Numbered from the stretch's first letter, positions 17,556 through 27,392 are shown. The stretch is DNA of 42,097 nt from Microcaldota archaeon (GCA_021790455.1 JAJYDY010000003.1:1-42097), one strand, 5' to 3'. Notes: a model not told the origin generated them from the sequence alone. Translations and numbers: made by a program.

Positions 17556-18353
17556 CTATCCACCTATAAGTGTAAACGCGAGATTCGAAGTTAAAGTGAA
17601 AAGAAAAAGACCAACAGCGGTAAATAGAGAGACTGTTGTCAAGATGTGCTTGGTGCTGTGCGTCTTACCAAAAACAGAATTAGAGTAGTTAATTATGACG
17701 AGATAACCTATGAATACTACAAAGAGGCTCATCACGCCAGCATTCTTGATCTGGGTGCTTAAGGTATTTGTAAACCTTATTATGTCAAGACTTATTCCTG
17801 CGAATATGGGAAAGAATACCGCCCCACCCATCTGGTTTATAGTAATTACATTTTCCATAGCGCCCAGAGTCTTCAGCCTATAGCTGTCTCTCTCCTTTGC
17901 ATTCTCCCTTACCGCGATGAGTGCAGGCTCTATGTCGCTGCCGGTTTCTAGCCCAACATCTACTACGTCAATCAATTCATTCAGATAAACTGAACCGTGG
18001 ATTTTCAATCCGGAGAAGGCGGATTCAGTCGGCATCCCGTCCCTTAACTTGGCGATGGCCTCTTTGAGAGTATTTGAAAAAATATAACTGCCGTTTGAGG
18101 TTGTCTCCAGAGCTGAAATGAGATTCTTTGATTTTGAATATTCGCTTATTAGGACATCAAGGAAGTTTATAGTATCCGAATCTATCCGACTAACGCTTTT
18201 CCCGGTCGCCAGCCTCTTTTTAAAAATAATAATGCCAAATCCAAGCGCGATTATGGAGATTGTAAAGTATCCAAAGATCGAAAACGCGGCACTTAGAATA
18301 AATAAAATGCTGCAAAAGAGGTTCCACCGCCATATTTCACTAATCTTCCTCAT
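17556..18353 (-). CDS. Type II/IV secretion system F-domain membrane protein (TadC/ArlJ-like)
   Basis: AIAKLRDGMPTESAFSGL, VDVGLETGSDIEPALIAVRENAKERDSYRLKTLGAMENVITI, multiple TM segments; contiguous with pilus genes. Confidence 0.8.
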   Translation of the reverse strand: MRKISEIWRWNLFCSILFILSAAFSIFGYFTISIIALGFGIIIFKKRLATGKSVSRIDSDTINFLDVLISEYSKSKNLISALETTSNGSYIFSNTLKEAIAKLRDGMPTESAFSGLKIHGSVYLNELIDVVDVGLETGSDIEPALIAVRENAKERDSYRLKTLGAMENVITINQMGGAVFFPIFAGISLDIIRFTNTLSTQIKNAGVMSLFVVFIGYLVIINYSNSVFGKTHSTKHILTTVSLFTAVGLFLFTLTSNLAFTLIGG

Positions 18354-19062
18354 TTAATCTCATCCTTATAATGCTAGAAGCCCCTGGCAGCACAGACAGG
18401 AGCACAGTTGAAAAAAGCAGAAATTGCGATTCTGAATAAGAGAGGATAGAGTAGCCTACAAAGGCAAAAACAGCAAGAGAGGGGAGTATGGTGCTGAATA
18501 CCATGCTTATTATGAGGTATCTCTGATTGGATCCTATCGCGCGCTCCCTCTTTATCAGAAAGTCCCTTGAAAGCCTGCTATGCGCGGTCTTAAGCGGATT
18601 CAGGATATTTCCAGTCTTTGAGTACTCGTATCCGACGGGCGTTAGGATATCGCTAACCTCACTGCTAAGGCTTTTCTCTGAGCAAATTGCACTGCCAAAG
18701 TCTTGACCAAAACACATCCGCTCCTTCAATCTTAGAAACACTTTAGAGATAGTGGTATTCCCATTACCCCTGCATGCCACTTCATTCATCCCTGAAAACA
18801 AGGGCATCCTACTGTCCTTCATTCTGCTGCCTAAAAGGCCTATGGCGCTTGACAGCTCTTTTATTTCTGCGTCCTTCTTTCGCTTCCTCGCCATCAAATT
18901 GTAGTAAGTGCCCACAAAAAGAGAAACAGAAATTATGATTGGCGCTGCAAAAAGCGCATTGTATCCGTTCGCTATGATTATGGTGGAAATAGCGATTGCA
19001 GGCGGCACAATCACTGAAAGTAGAAACTCCCTTGATACTACAGGCATCTCAGTTAACCTCAT
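18340..19062 (-). CDS. TadB-like pilus assembly membrane protein
   Basis: N- and C-terminal TM pairs flanking a helical domain (AIGLLGSRMKDSRMPLFSGMNEVA...GQDFGSAIC); between ATPase and TadC-like genes. Confidence 0.72.
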   Translation of the reverse strand: MRLTEMPVVSREFLLSVIVPPAIAISTIIIANGYNALFAAPIIISVSLFVGTYYNLMARKRKKDAEIKELSSAIGLLGSRMKDSRMPLFSGMNEVACRGNGNTTISKVFLRLKERMCFGQDFGSAICSEKSLSSEVSDILTPVGYEYSKTGNILNPLKTAHSRLSRDFLIKRERAIGSNQRYLIISMVFSTILPSLAVFAFVGYSILSYSESQFLLFSTVLLSVLPGASSIIRMRLNEED

Positions 19063-20599
19063 TGTATGCTGCTATATATTCATAGCTCGCCTTTCCAGAA
19101 TTTTTAGGAAGGCTCATCGAGCTCAGGAAGCGTGCGCGCCTTTTAAGTTCTTTTAGCGTTTCGGCTGCGGTCTCTCCGCTATATTCGGAAAACGCCTTTA
19201 TGACCTTCGAGGTTTTCAACGCCTCCTCATCGAAAACGCCATTTTTCATAATAGTATTAAGCTTTACGCCAAACGCGTCCTGCAGGCATGCATCAGTCTC
19301 CACTTCTCCCCTACTATGCCAATTGTATTCCACAATGCTCTCAAGATAGCGGCTCCCACCCGCATTCTGCATCATGAAAAGAGATAGATCGAGCATATTG
19401 AGTGCGTTTTGCTCCACCAGCATCGGAGCTGACACCAACCTGTTGATTATTGATATGCCATTGCTGCTGGTGTGCATCGTTGTCATAAATGGAATGCCGA
19501 GGTTTGCCCCTGAGAACGCCTCTTTTGCCTCGCTCCCCCTTATCTCACCTATTATCAATCGTTCCGGTCTCATGTGGAGTGCATTTACTATCTGGTCCCT
19601 TAAACCAATGGCGCCGCTTCTTGATGAACCCTGGAGTGGGATGACATTGATGAAATTAGGAAAGAACTTTAGTTCGTTGACGTCCTCCTCAATGGTGATA
19701 ATGCGCTGCCTTCTTCCGACAAGGGCATTGATTGCTAGAAGGAGCGAGGTCTTCCCGGACGCAGGTGCACCAGAGATGATCATATTCTTTTTCGACTCTA
19801 TTGCGAACCAAAGATAAGCAAGCGCAATTGGAGGAATAGCCTTTGTCTCTATCAGCCTTCTTATATCGATTCCCTTTCCCGTGTTTAGCCTGATTGATGC
19901 TGCAGCTCCTTTTACCGAATATGGCTTGAGCTGCGCGTGAACCCTGGATCCATCAGCCAATTGCGCATCTATTATGGGAAATGTTGAATTGAGTTCCTTT
20001 TCCGCCGCTGATATCAGCCTGTTTACCACGAGCCTAAAGCTGTTTTCACTGTTGAACTTTAGATTTGTAATGCATCTTCCGTACTTGGTATGGAAGACGG
20101 ATATGTTCGAGTCGGGAGAATTAATCTCTATTTCCTCTATGTTTGACGCGTCCTCAAGCAATATGCTAATTGGTCCATGACCTATTATGTCATGCGCAAC
20201 AAGATATGCGATTACATCCTTCCGCTCGTTCGTCTTAAAGTCCCTTAAGCTTTCCAGGCAGAGATCTAACGTTTTCCCTATCAGATTCTGATTTCCCTCC
20301 TGGGCCTGTAAACCGACAAGGTTGTTTATCACTTTCGCCTTTACCTTTCGTGCAATAGCTGCATCATTGCCGTTAAGATTCATAGCCAAGATTGAGTAAA
20401 GCGTCGTTCTCCCCTTAGTGCCTATTGCCCTGTGCAGGCCTTCGTCGGCATTGAGCACCTTGTCCGGGTAATCGTATGTGACGGAAAAGGTGAGGTCTGC
20501 AGTCTCGACAGGAGCCGCCTTCTCTTGGCCTGTATCTTGCTCTTTTATGCGGCTTTGCCGTGAAAAACTGCCAAAATTAAATAACACTCCGCCCACCAT
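19049..20599 (-). CDS. Archaeal type IV pilus/Tad secretion ATPase (CpaF/TadA/VirB11-like)
   Basis: Walker A SGAPASGKTSLLLAINALV, RIITIEEDVNELKF, Walker B RLIIGEIRGSEAKEAFSGANLGIPFMTTMHTSS. Confidence 0.92.
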   Translation of the reverse strand: MVGGVLFNFGSFSRQSRIKEQDTGQEKAAPVETADLTFSVTYDYPDKVLNADEGLHRAIGTKGRTTLYSILAMNLNGNDAAIARKVKAKVINNLVGLQAQEGNQNLIGKTLDLCLESLRDFKTNERKDVIAYLVAHDIIGHGPISILLEDASNIEEIEINSPDSNISVFHTKYGRCITNLKFNSENSFRLVVNRLISAAEKELNSTFPIIDAQLADGSRVHAQLKPYSVKGAAASIRLNTGKGIDIRRLIETKAIPPIALAYLWFAIESKKNMIISGAPASGKTSLLLAINALVGRRQRIITIEEDVNELKFFPNFINVIPLQGSSRSGAIGLRDQIVNALHMRPERLIIGEIRGSEAKEAFSGANLGIPFMTTMHTSSNGISIINRLVSAPMLVEQNALNMLDLSLFMMQNAGGSRYLESIVEYNWHSRGEVETDACLQDAFGVKLNTIMKNGVFDEEALKTSKVIKAFSEYSGETAAETLKELKRRARFLSSMSLPKNSGKASYEYIAAYNEVN

Positions 20600-20626
20600 G
20601 GAATAGCTATTTACTTAACTACAAGT

Positions 20627-20646
20627 TATTTTACTCAAGTAAAATA
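20627..20646. promoter_or_regulatory. Perfect inverted repeat TATTTTACT-CA-AGTAAAATA in the divergent promoter of the pilus operon
   Basis: Two 9-bp arms with a 2-bp spacer, overlapping the AT-rich TATA-like tract between genes starting at 20599(-) and 20732(+). Confidence 0.65.
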
Positions 20647-20731
20647 TATATACCTTTGTCTAAATGGGAAATCAACTCCAACTTTGTGTCCTTTGCTAAT
20701 ATTTATAAACCTTTATATGCAATATACAACC

Positions 20732-21064
20732 ATGGTGGATAAGGAAAAAGCTAAAGATGAGATTTGGCTTCTTAGGAAGGCGCTCAGCAGACCAAACTAC
20801 GCCGTGATGCTGCTATTGCTGCAGAAGTCTCCGCGCACCACAAGGGAGCTCTACTCGATCCTTGAGAAGAAGTTCACGCGAAAGACGCTTATAATAACGC
20901 TCAGGGAGCTCTCTCTCGACCTGAATATAATACAGCCTACGCACATAAGGACGGAGAAGGGATATGGGCTCGGATACAGGCTGAATCCAAAGATAAAGCC
21001 AGTGATAAAAGGAGTTCAGAAGTTCGCAAAGATCCTTGACGGCATAAGGAACGTATCTAAGTAG
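20732..21064 (+). CDS. Winged-helix-like transcriptional regulator, divergent from the pilus operon
   Basis: WLLRKALSRPNYAVMLLLLQKSPRTTRELYSILEKKFTRKTLIITLRELSLDLNII resembles a wHTH; ATG at 20732, with a TATA-like ATTTATAAA near 20701. Confidence 0.65.
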   Translation: MVDKEKAKDEIWLLRKALSRPNYAVMLLLLQKSPRTTRELYSILEKKFTRKTLIITLRELSLDLNIIQPTHIRTEKGYGLGYRLNPKIKPVIKGVQKFAKILDGIRNVSK

Positions 21065-21089
21065 TGCAAGCGCAACGCAATCTTTATTG

Positions 21090-22865
21090 CTACTTTTCGC
21101 TATCTTTGCCGAGGCTTACGCGCTTCTGCTGCCTGTACATCTCTACGACCTCCTTTGATGTAGTGGCCTCCTCAACACTCTTGTCCTTCCTGATTGCGCC
21201 TTGCTCGCCGACCAGCCTTGGGAACCTGAGAGCGTATCCTACGCCGCCGTCCCTTCCGCAGGTGTGCATCGGCGACTTCGTTATCTCATCTGCCCTTATC
21301 GTGACAACATATCTTGGAGTGACCCAGAAGTCAGGCTCCACGAGCGAATCCACGCGTGCCGGCTTGAGTTTGGATTTTATCCTGCCAAGGGTGCTCTCGA
21401 GTTCCACCATCTGCTTCTCAGTAAAGCCGCTGCCAATCCTTGAAACGGTCTCGAAAAGGTCCCTCTTGTCGTTGTAGGTCGCGCAGAGAAGCCCTCCGAA
21501 GCCAAACTCCCTTCTCATGCCCCTGCCGAGGTAGTAGCCTACTATCACGAGATCGACAGTATCGGAGAGCTCTCCCCTGTAGCTCCTCTTGAGCTTTATC
21601 CACGAGAACTTCCTCGCACCAGCCACGTATGTGGAATTGAGATCCTTTGCAATTATCCCCTCAAGGCCGGCCGCTATAGAGCTCTGGAAGTAGTCCTCAA
21701 GCTCCTTGGGCGTCTTCGCTATTATCGAGCCGGCTGTGACGATTGTCTTTCCGTTCTTCAGCAGCGCATCGAGTTCCTCCCTTCTCTTGTGGTACGGCTC
21801 GCTCATCAAATCCTTCCCGTTCAGGTACATGACGTCGAACGCGAAAAGCTTCAGTGGCATCTCCTCTATCTTCTTCTCAAGACCATGCTTCCTCTTCCTC
21901 TGGATAGTGGCCTGGAAAGGGAGGAACTCGTTTGTGGCTTCGTTGTATGCGAGCGCCTCGCCGTCGAGTATTGCGCTGTCGGCATGAATCTCCTTCTGTA
22001 CGGCCTCTACGAGATCAGGGTACATAGAGGTGGTGTCCTCAAGCCGGCGGGAGAAAAGCTTGACCTTGTCCCCCTTCTTGTGCACCTGAACCCTGAAGCC
22101 ATCATACTTCTGGTCGACCTCGGCCTTGCCCCCCATCTTCTCCAGTATCTCCTCTGCGGTGGGCAGCCTCTCCGCAAGCTCCGGGCGGATCGGCTTGAAC
22201 AGCGTCAGGCCGAAGCCCTTAATGGCCTTCTCCCCTTCTATTGCGGCTTCCGCTATCACGCCAAGGTCGCTGTTGAGATTGTAGGCAATCTCAAGCTCTG
22301 GCTTCAGGCTCCTGTCGCCCTTCGCGACTATGGAGAGAGCCTCCAGGATCGTTGAGTCGCCTACCCCAAGCCTCAACTCATCGAGCGGATACTTGACTAT
22401 GTACTTCGCCTCAATAGGGGTGGATGCGGTGATGAGACTGGAGAGCAGCTTTATCTTCGTGTCCTTGCTGCCCGAACCAGAGGTCGCAGCTATCCTGCGC
22501 ATAGTGTCGTAAACCTCGTTGACCGTGAACTCCTTTGATGAGATTCGCTTGAGCTTTGACTTCTCCTTTATGTTCTGCGCAGCTATGCCCATGTCCCCGG
22601 TCTTCTTGTATTCCCTCTCCACCTCTTCCTTGGTGAAGCCGGTGGATATGGCTATCGCATCCTCCACTGTCTTCTCGGCCATGCCGAACTCCACGCCCTC
22701 AGATGGAGGCGCGAGGATCCCCTGGGTTATGTAGACAACGTGTGCTATCTCATCGTGCTTTGCTTTCTTGAGCAGCTCTGACATTATGTCCATCATCGCG
22801 AGCCGCGATGACACGGCCTCGAGTTTCTCGTAGTAGCCCGCAAGCTCCTTGAACAGCATAAGCAC
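21090..22865 (-). CDS. lig: ATP-dependent DNA ligase (archaeal/eukaryotic type)
   Basis: KYDGFRVQVHKKGDKVKLFSRRLEDTT active site, ILDGEALAYN, LEGIIAKDLNSTYVAGARKFSWIKLK. Confidence 0.95.
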   Translation of the reverse strand: MLMLFKELAGYYEKLEAVSSRLAMMDIMSELLKKAKHDEIAHVVYITQGILAPPSEGVEFGMAEKTVEDAIAISTGFTKEEVEREYKKTGDMGIAAQNIKEKSKLKRISSKEFTVNEVYDTMRRIAATSGSGSKDTKIKLLSSLITASTPIEAKYIVKYPLDELRLGVGDSTILEALSIVAKGDRSLKPELEIAYNLNSDLGVIAEAAIEGEKAIKGFGLTLFKPIRPELAERLPTAEEILEKMGGKAEVDQKYDGFRVQVHKKGDKVKLFSRRLEDTTSMYPDLVEAVQKEIHADSAILDGEALAYNEATNEFLPFQATIQRKRKHGLEKKIEEMPLKLFAFDVMYLNGKDLMSEPYHKRREELDALLKNGKTIVTAGSIIAKTPKELEDYFQSSIAAGLEGIIAKDLNSTYVAGARKFSWIKLKRSYRGELSDTVDLVIVGYYLGRGMRREFGFGGLLCATYNDKRDLFETVSRIGSGFTEKQMVELESTLGRIKSKLKPARVDSLVEPDFWVTPRYVVTIRADEITKSPMHTCGRDGGVGYALRFPRLVGEQGAIRKDKSVEEATTSKEVVEMYRQQKRVSLGKDSEK

Positions 22866-22914
22866 ACCGAAGCAATAGGATTATGGAAGCTAGAACTAAA
22901 AAGATGACTAACGC

Positions 22915-23214
22915 TTACGAGCGCTGTGTGCCCCTGAGCAGCGAAGCGGGATTGACAGGGCTGCTGTGCTGCAGGCGCAGAAGCACCGAATAGTAGGCTG
23001 CGTCCACGCTGCTTATCATTGCACCGCCAGCTGTGAGGGAAGCGAAATCCGTCTTGTGCACCGCATCCAGCGCGAGAGTGGCTGTAGCGAGGGCTATGGC
23101 CATGCCTGTCGCTAGCCCCCTGAGCGTCCTAGAAAGCGCCATATTCCGCTCAGCGCGCGTCACCTGCTGTGTCACCGGAGTTTCCGGCAGCCTGTATGCA
23201 AACTTCTCTGCCAT
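22915..23214 (-). CDS. Hypothetical small protein (99 aa)
   Basis: MAEKFAYRLPETPVTQQV...LATGMAIALATATLALDAV; hydrophobic stretch. Confidence 0.55.
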   Translation of the reverse strand: MAEKFAYRLPETPVTQQVTRAERNMALSRTLRGLATGMAIALATATLALDAVHKTDFASLTAGGAMISSVDAAYYSVLLRLQHSSPVNPASLLRGTQRS

Positions 23215-23269
23215 CTAATCACAAATGGGTCTGTCTTCCAGATATTTAAGGCTGGCGGTGTTGTTCAGC

Positions 23270-26230
23270 TTACTTGCACGTGATGGAGGAGCTGCTTATC
23301 CAATCGCAGTTGCCGTTCGATGAGCAGTAGTTCTGGCCGCTGTCGAAGTTGTTCGCGCTGCTCTGCGCCGTGCCGGAGCATATGATTCCGCTGGTGAGGC
23401 CGTAGAAGTGGTTTGAGGTAAACTGGTTGTTGGTGGAGTTGTAGAGTGTGAGTCCTTCACCGCTTGGGCTTGTAGATGTGTCGTTCGTGAACTGTGTGGT
23501 GTTTGTGAAAGATATGGCGTAGGACACGCCTCCTGCTGTGATGTTGTTGTCCAGGACCTTTGCGGATACGACCTTGTACAGGTACACGCCCTTTCCTGGC
23601 GTCACTATGCTATTGAGCTTTATCACAGTGCCCCCGAATATCGAGTTGGTCACGTTTATCGCTGGCGGGCTTGCGTAGTACTGAGAGGAATTATCGTACA
23701 TCGTGTTGTTGAATATTGTTGCGCTGCCCCCCGTCACAAGCGCGGGAGTTGTGAATCCCTTGAGGTAGCAGTTCTCGAACTTTCCGCCGTGGGAGTTTGC
23801 AAACTGTGCGAGCGTGCCGCCGTTTGTCGCTATCACCGTGTGGCCATCGCAGTTGATCGCAGAGTCGTTGCCGGAGTACTTGTCGCATATGGCGCCATAG
23901 CTGTACACATAGTCCTGCGTGAGATAGTCTGTTTCCGGGGTGTTGTAGCTGCTGCAGAATATCGGCTTTGACCCTATGGGCAGCGCTACCAGCCAGTGGC
24001 ATCCTATCTTCTTGCTGCCTGTGTTGATTCCGCCGTTCTCGCTCACCATGCCGCTGTCCTGCGCAGCGCAGTAGTAGTCTGCAGCCGTGCTTGATGCCAT
24101 CGTGTTGTTTTCAACCGTGTTGTTGTTCGATGCGCCCTCTATCAATATTCCATAGTGGTTTGCATAGCCGCTGTTGTTCATAACCCTGTTGTTGACCGAG
24201 TCCTCCAGCAGCAGCGCTGAGCCGCCTGCGCCTATTCCGCCCATCGTATTGTTGAATATGGTAACGTTCCTGCTCCCTATGAGCGCTATTGTCACGTTCT
24301 TTGGCGTTGGTATTACTGTATTTGACACGGTTCCGTTCTTGCTGTCGCTTATGACTATGCCCGACTGACCGATCGTCTGACCGGAGATATGGTCGAAGTA
24401 GAAGCCGGATACGTTGCTTGCCTGCAGCGCTGTGTTGTAGTTTATTGCCTTGCAGTCCCTCACGCTGACGTTCTGCCTGTTGCTCACAACTATCGCAGCT
24501 CCCTGCGTAAACGGCTGCGCATCGAGCAATAGGCCGGAGCAGTTAAGAGATACGTCGCTCGCGTCTATCTTCATGCACTGCGAAGGCGCATTGATGACGT
24601 TCTGCGTGAGCGTGTATATGCCGGAGTGCTTTATGTCAGTGCACATGGTGAGCGGATATGAGTAATAGGTCGTGCTGGTGTGCTGAGCGCACGGCGCCCA
24701 TGCCGCGTCGGTGAGGCCGCAGTTCGTGGAGCCCATGAGGTTGTCCGTAGCATTGTAAGAATCCGTTGTCGCGAACACGTCGAACCTCGTGTTGTTGATG
24801 GCGACACCGTTGTTGAATATGTTGCCGTACGAGTTCGCCACATATACCCCAAAGCGGTTGTAGTTCGTAGAGAAGTTGCCCAGTATGTCTGCAGAGGAGT
24901 TGGAGAAGTAAACGCCGTATGTGCTGTTGGTCGCCCTTATATTTGACATTGTTATGCCGAGAGAGCCGACAAGCGATACCGATGCATTGTTGTGCATCAG
25001 CGTCGAGTTGAGGATTTGCCCGCCGCTGACCTTGTTGAACAGTATCCCTATGTCAGAGCCATCGGCATTGCAGTTCGTGAGCGTCACGTTGTTTGCAGCG
25101 GCCTCTATGCCCGCATATGCATTGGATATTGAGTGGCCATTGCAGTTGAGCGCGACGTTGTCAGCGCTTATCTTCAGGCACGGTATCTTATAGTATGCGA
25201 GAGTGGCTATCGCTGCGCCGCTGTAATCCTGCATGTTGAGATTTGATGTGAGGGAATAAGACCCTGGCGCATCTATCGAGCCGCAGGATGAAACCTGTGT
25301 CGCTAGCGATATCTGCGACACGTTCACCGGGACGTTGATTCCCTGGCAGGTCACGAAGTCGCAGCCGGTCTGGTTGAAGCATGTGTTGCTCTGCGCAAGA
25401 TTGCTTGAAGGGAGGCCGAACTGCGCCCTGCACTCGAAAGAGAACTGCGAGCCGACTATGAAGTTGTCTATGAACCTGTTCGTCGATGCGCTTATGTTGA
25501 AGCCATAGAACTCATTGTACCTCAGGCTGTTGTTCTGGAACAGGTTATTGAGCGAGCCTGCAGCGACTATCACGGCGCCGTAGGGGCTGCCGGACCGCAT
25601 GAACAGGTTGCTCTGGATGGTTCCGCCGCTTGAGTTGCGCATGTAGAGGTTAGCTATGTAGTTTGTGCTAACGTTGTTGTAGAACATCTTGAGGGCGAGC
25701 ACCGAGTCGGAGTAAACGCCATATGAGAAGTTGCTGATCGTGCAGTTGTCTATCGAAACATTCGATGCGCCGGTTACGAGTATCCCGTAGCTGAATGGGG
25801 GTATGCCTGTGTACGGACCCGAGCCGATGATGCTGTGGCCGCCGCACTGGATTGCCACATTGCTGCTCCTGACATATATGCAGGAGCTGTTTATGTTGCT
25901 TGTCTTTATGCTGCTGGACAGGGAATATGTTCCAGGCGCGGTCACGTTGCTGCACGAGCTGAGAGTGCCTGACTGCGATACTATGCTGGTTGTGCCTGTG
26001 ATTGTAGAGACCGTCGTTGTGCTCGGTCCCTTGCTGATGACGAGCGCATAGACGAGGACGAGCAGGATGGCGATTATTATGACAGGGGCTATGATGTGCG
26101 AGACGCTGAAGCCTTTCTTCTTCTGCCCCTGGTCCAGCTCGGGTATGTCGCCGCTGCCAAATGGGCTCTGCTGCGGAATCGCTACCTTCATTCCGCCTTC
26201 CGTGCTATCGTCTGCCATCAAAGGACCCAA
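23270..26230 (-). CDS. Membrane-anchored multi-module beta-helix-like surface protein (about 986 aa)
   Basis: N-terminal TM HIIAPVIIIAILLVLVYALVI, Ser/Thr linker, then four Cys-delimited modules with parallel beta-helix-like repeats (SNVSIDNCTI, NVTLTNCN, QNVSVRDCKA, NNTVENNT). Start may be ATG at 26218. Confidence 0.82.
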   Translation of the reverse strand: MGPLMADDSTEGGMKVAIPQQSPFGSGDIPELDQGQKKKGFSVSHIIAPVIIIAILLVLVYALVISKGPSTTTVSTITGTTSIVSQSGTLSSCSNVTAPGTYSLSSSIKTSNINSSCIYVRSSNVAIQCGGHSIIGSGPYTGIPPFSYGILVTGASNVSIDNCTISNFSYGVYSDSVLALKMFYNNVSTNYIANLYMRNSSGGTIQSNLFMRSGSPYGAVIVAAGSLNNLFQNNSLRYNEFYGFNISASTNRFIDNFIVGSQFSFECRAQFGLPSSNLAQSNTCFNQTGCDFVTCQGINVPVNVSQISLATQVSSCGSIDAPGSYSLTSNLNMQDYSGAAIATLAYYKIPCLKISADNVALNCNGHSISNAYAGIEAAANNVTLTNCNADGSDIGILFNKVSGGQILNSTLMHNNASVSLVGSLGITMSNIRATNSTYGVYFSNSSADILGNFSTNYNRFGVYVANSYGNIFNNGVAINNTRFDVFATTDSYNATDNLMGSTNCGLTDAAWAPCAQHTSTTYYSYPLTMCTDIKHSGIYTLTQNVINAPSQCMKIDASDVSLNCSGLLLDAQPFTQGAAIVVSNRQNVSVRDCKAINYNTALQASNVSGFYFDHISGQTIGQSGIVISDSKNGTVSNTVIPTPKNVTIALIGSRNVTIFNNTMGGIGAGGSALLLEDSVNNRVMNNSGYANHYGILIEGASNNNTVENNTMASSTAADYYCAAQDSGMVSENGGINTGSKKIGCHWLVALPIGSKPIFCSSYNTPETDYLTQDYVYSYGAICDKYSGNDSAINCDGHTVIATNGGTLAQFANSHGGKFENCYLKGFTTPALVTGGSATIFNNTMYDNSSQYYASPPAINVTNSIFGGTVIKLNSIVTPGKGVYLYKVVSAKVLDNNITAGGVSYAISFTNTTQFTNDTSTSPSGEGLTLYNSTNNQFTSNHFYGLTSGIICSGTAQSSANNFDSGQNYCSSNGNCDWISSSSITCK

Positions 26231-26294
26231 AAACTGATCGATAAAGCTTATGCGCTAATATTTAAAACACTTGCCCATATAACTATTTAATTGT

Positions 26295-26366
26295 GCCTCG
26301 GTAGCTCAATGGCAGAGCGCTAGTTTCGTAAACTAGAGGTTGAGGGTTCAACTCCCTCCCGGGGCT
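26295..26366 (+). tRNA. tRNA-Thr (CGU)
   Basis: GCCTCGG...CTAGT-TTCGTAA-ACTAG...GGTTCAACTCC...CCGGGGC-T, then TTTTT; 7-bp acceptor, anticodon CGT. Confidence 0.92.
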
Positions 26367-26450
26367 TTTTATGCTCCGTTTTCGGAAGTTTGCTACGCTT
26401 TGTGTTCTCGTATGTTTTAAATATCTTTGAACTGCTATAAAATCGATAAA

Positions 26451-26753
26451 ATGGTAGGGGTAAAGGAGGTAGTAGCTGCACTCTCGAAGTGCGTTGATCC
26501 AGAGATGGGCTCTGACATAGTCAACCTCGGGCTGATATACAATATCAAGGTAGAGGGGAGCGAAGGGAAGGACGTGAAGGTCACTCTTACCATGACAAGC
26601 CCGATGTGCCCAGTAATCAGCATAATACTCGCTGACGTTCAGCTGAGGCTAGAGGCAATACAAGACATAGGAAAAGTGGACATAGACCTTGTCTGGGACC
26701 CTCTTTGGAATCCGGAGATGATGAGCGACGACCTGAAGTATGCAAGGGTTTAA
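26451..26753 (+). CDS. DUF59/MIP18-family Fe-S assembly-type protein
   Basis: VDPEMGSDIVNLGLIYNIKVEG, VTLTMTSPMCPVISIIL, VDIDLVWDPLWNPEMMSDD. Confidence 0.88.
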   Translation: MVGVKEVVAALSKCVDPEMGSDIVNLGLIYNIKVEGSEGKDVKVTLTMTSPMCPVISIILADVQLRLEAIQDIGKVDIDLVWDPLWNPEMMSDDLKYARV

Positions 26754-27316
26754 TTGACGATATTCTCGTCTGCTCTCCTGTACTTGTGAATTTCCTCTTT
26801 TGTGAACCAGACTGCTATCTCCCTCTTTGCAGTATCCGGCAGATCGGATGCATGTACTATGTTCCTGACCGCTCTCTTTCCCTTATCAGCAAGATCATAA
26901 CTGTCTGTAGAGAACATTCCTCTTATTGAACCGGGCTCCGCTTTCTCAGGTGCAGTTGCCCCGACAATCTTTCTTACTATCGGTACGGCATAATTGCCCT
27001 CGACCACCATAGCAACAACAGGTCCACTCGTGAGCCCTTCGAGAAGCCCATTCCTTACTCTCGTGCCTGTCTCGATGGCTGTTTCCTTGAACGAAATTCC
27101 TTTTGATTCATAGTTTTCCTTTGTCTTTTTCCAAAGCGGTTCGTACCATCCCTTTTCAAGTGGATAGTGCTTCTCAGCGAGCGCCTTGCTCGGCAGAACC
27201 ATCTTCATTGCTGTCACTTTCAATCCGACCTGCTCGAACCTCTTTACCACTTCTCCAATCAATCCCCTCTGGACTCCATCCGGTTTTACCAGAACTAGAG
27301 TGCTTTCTATTCCCAT
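26750..27316 (-). CDS. ndk: Nucleoside diphosphate kinase
   Basis: ESTLVLVKPDGVQRGLIGEVVKRFEQVGLKV, IRKIVGATAPEKAEPGSIRGMFS-type motif, NIVHASDLPDTAKREIAVWF. Confidence 0.95.
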   Translation of the reverse strand: MGIESTLVLVKPDGVQRGLIGEVVKRFEQVGLKVTAMKMVLPSKALAEKHYPLEKGWYEPLWKKTKENYESKGISFKETAIETGTRVRNGLLEGLTSGPVVAMVVEGNYAVPIVRKIVGATAPEKAEPGSIRGMFSTDSYDLADKGKRAVRNIVHASDLPDTAKREIAVWFTKEEIHKYRRADENIVN

Positions 27317-27392
27317 GCTTACACCTAACTTTTTATAATTGACTAACATAAGTAATAAAACAGGTTTTTAACACTTCTTGTTTTGTGATGCA

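Noticed and set aside
21789-22355. 188-aa plus-strand ORF
   Set aside because: Antisense to the DNA ligase; no recognisable domain.
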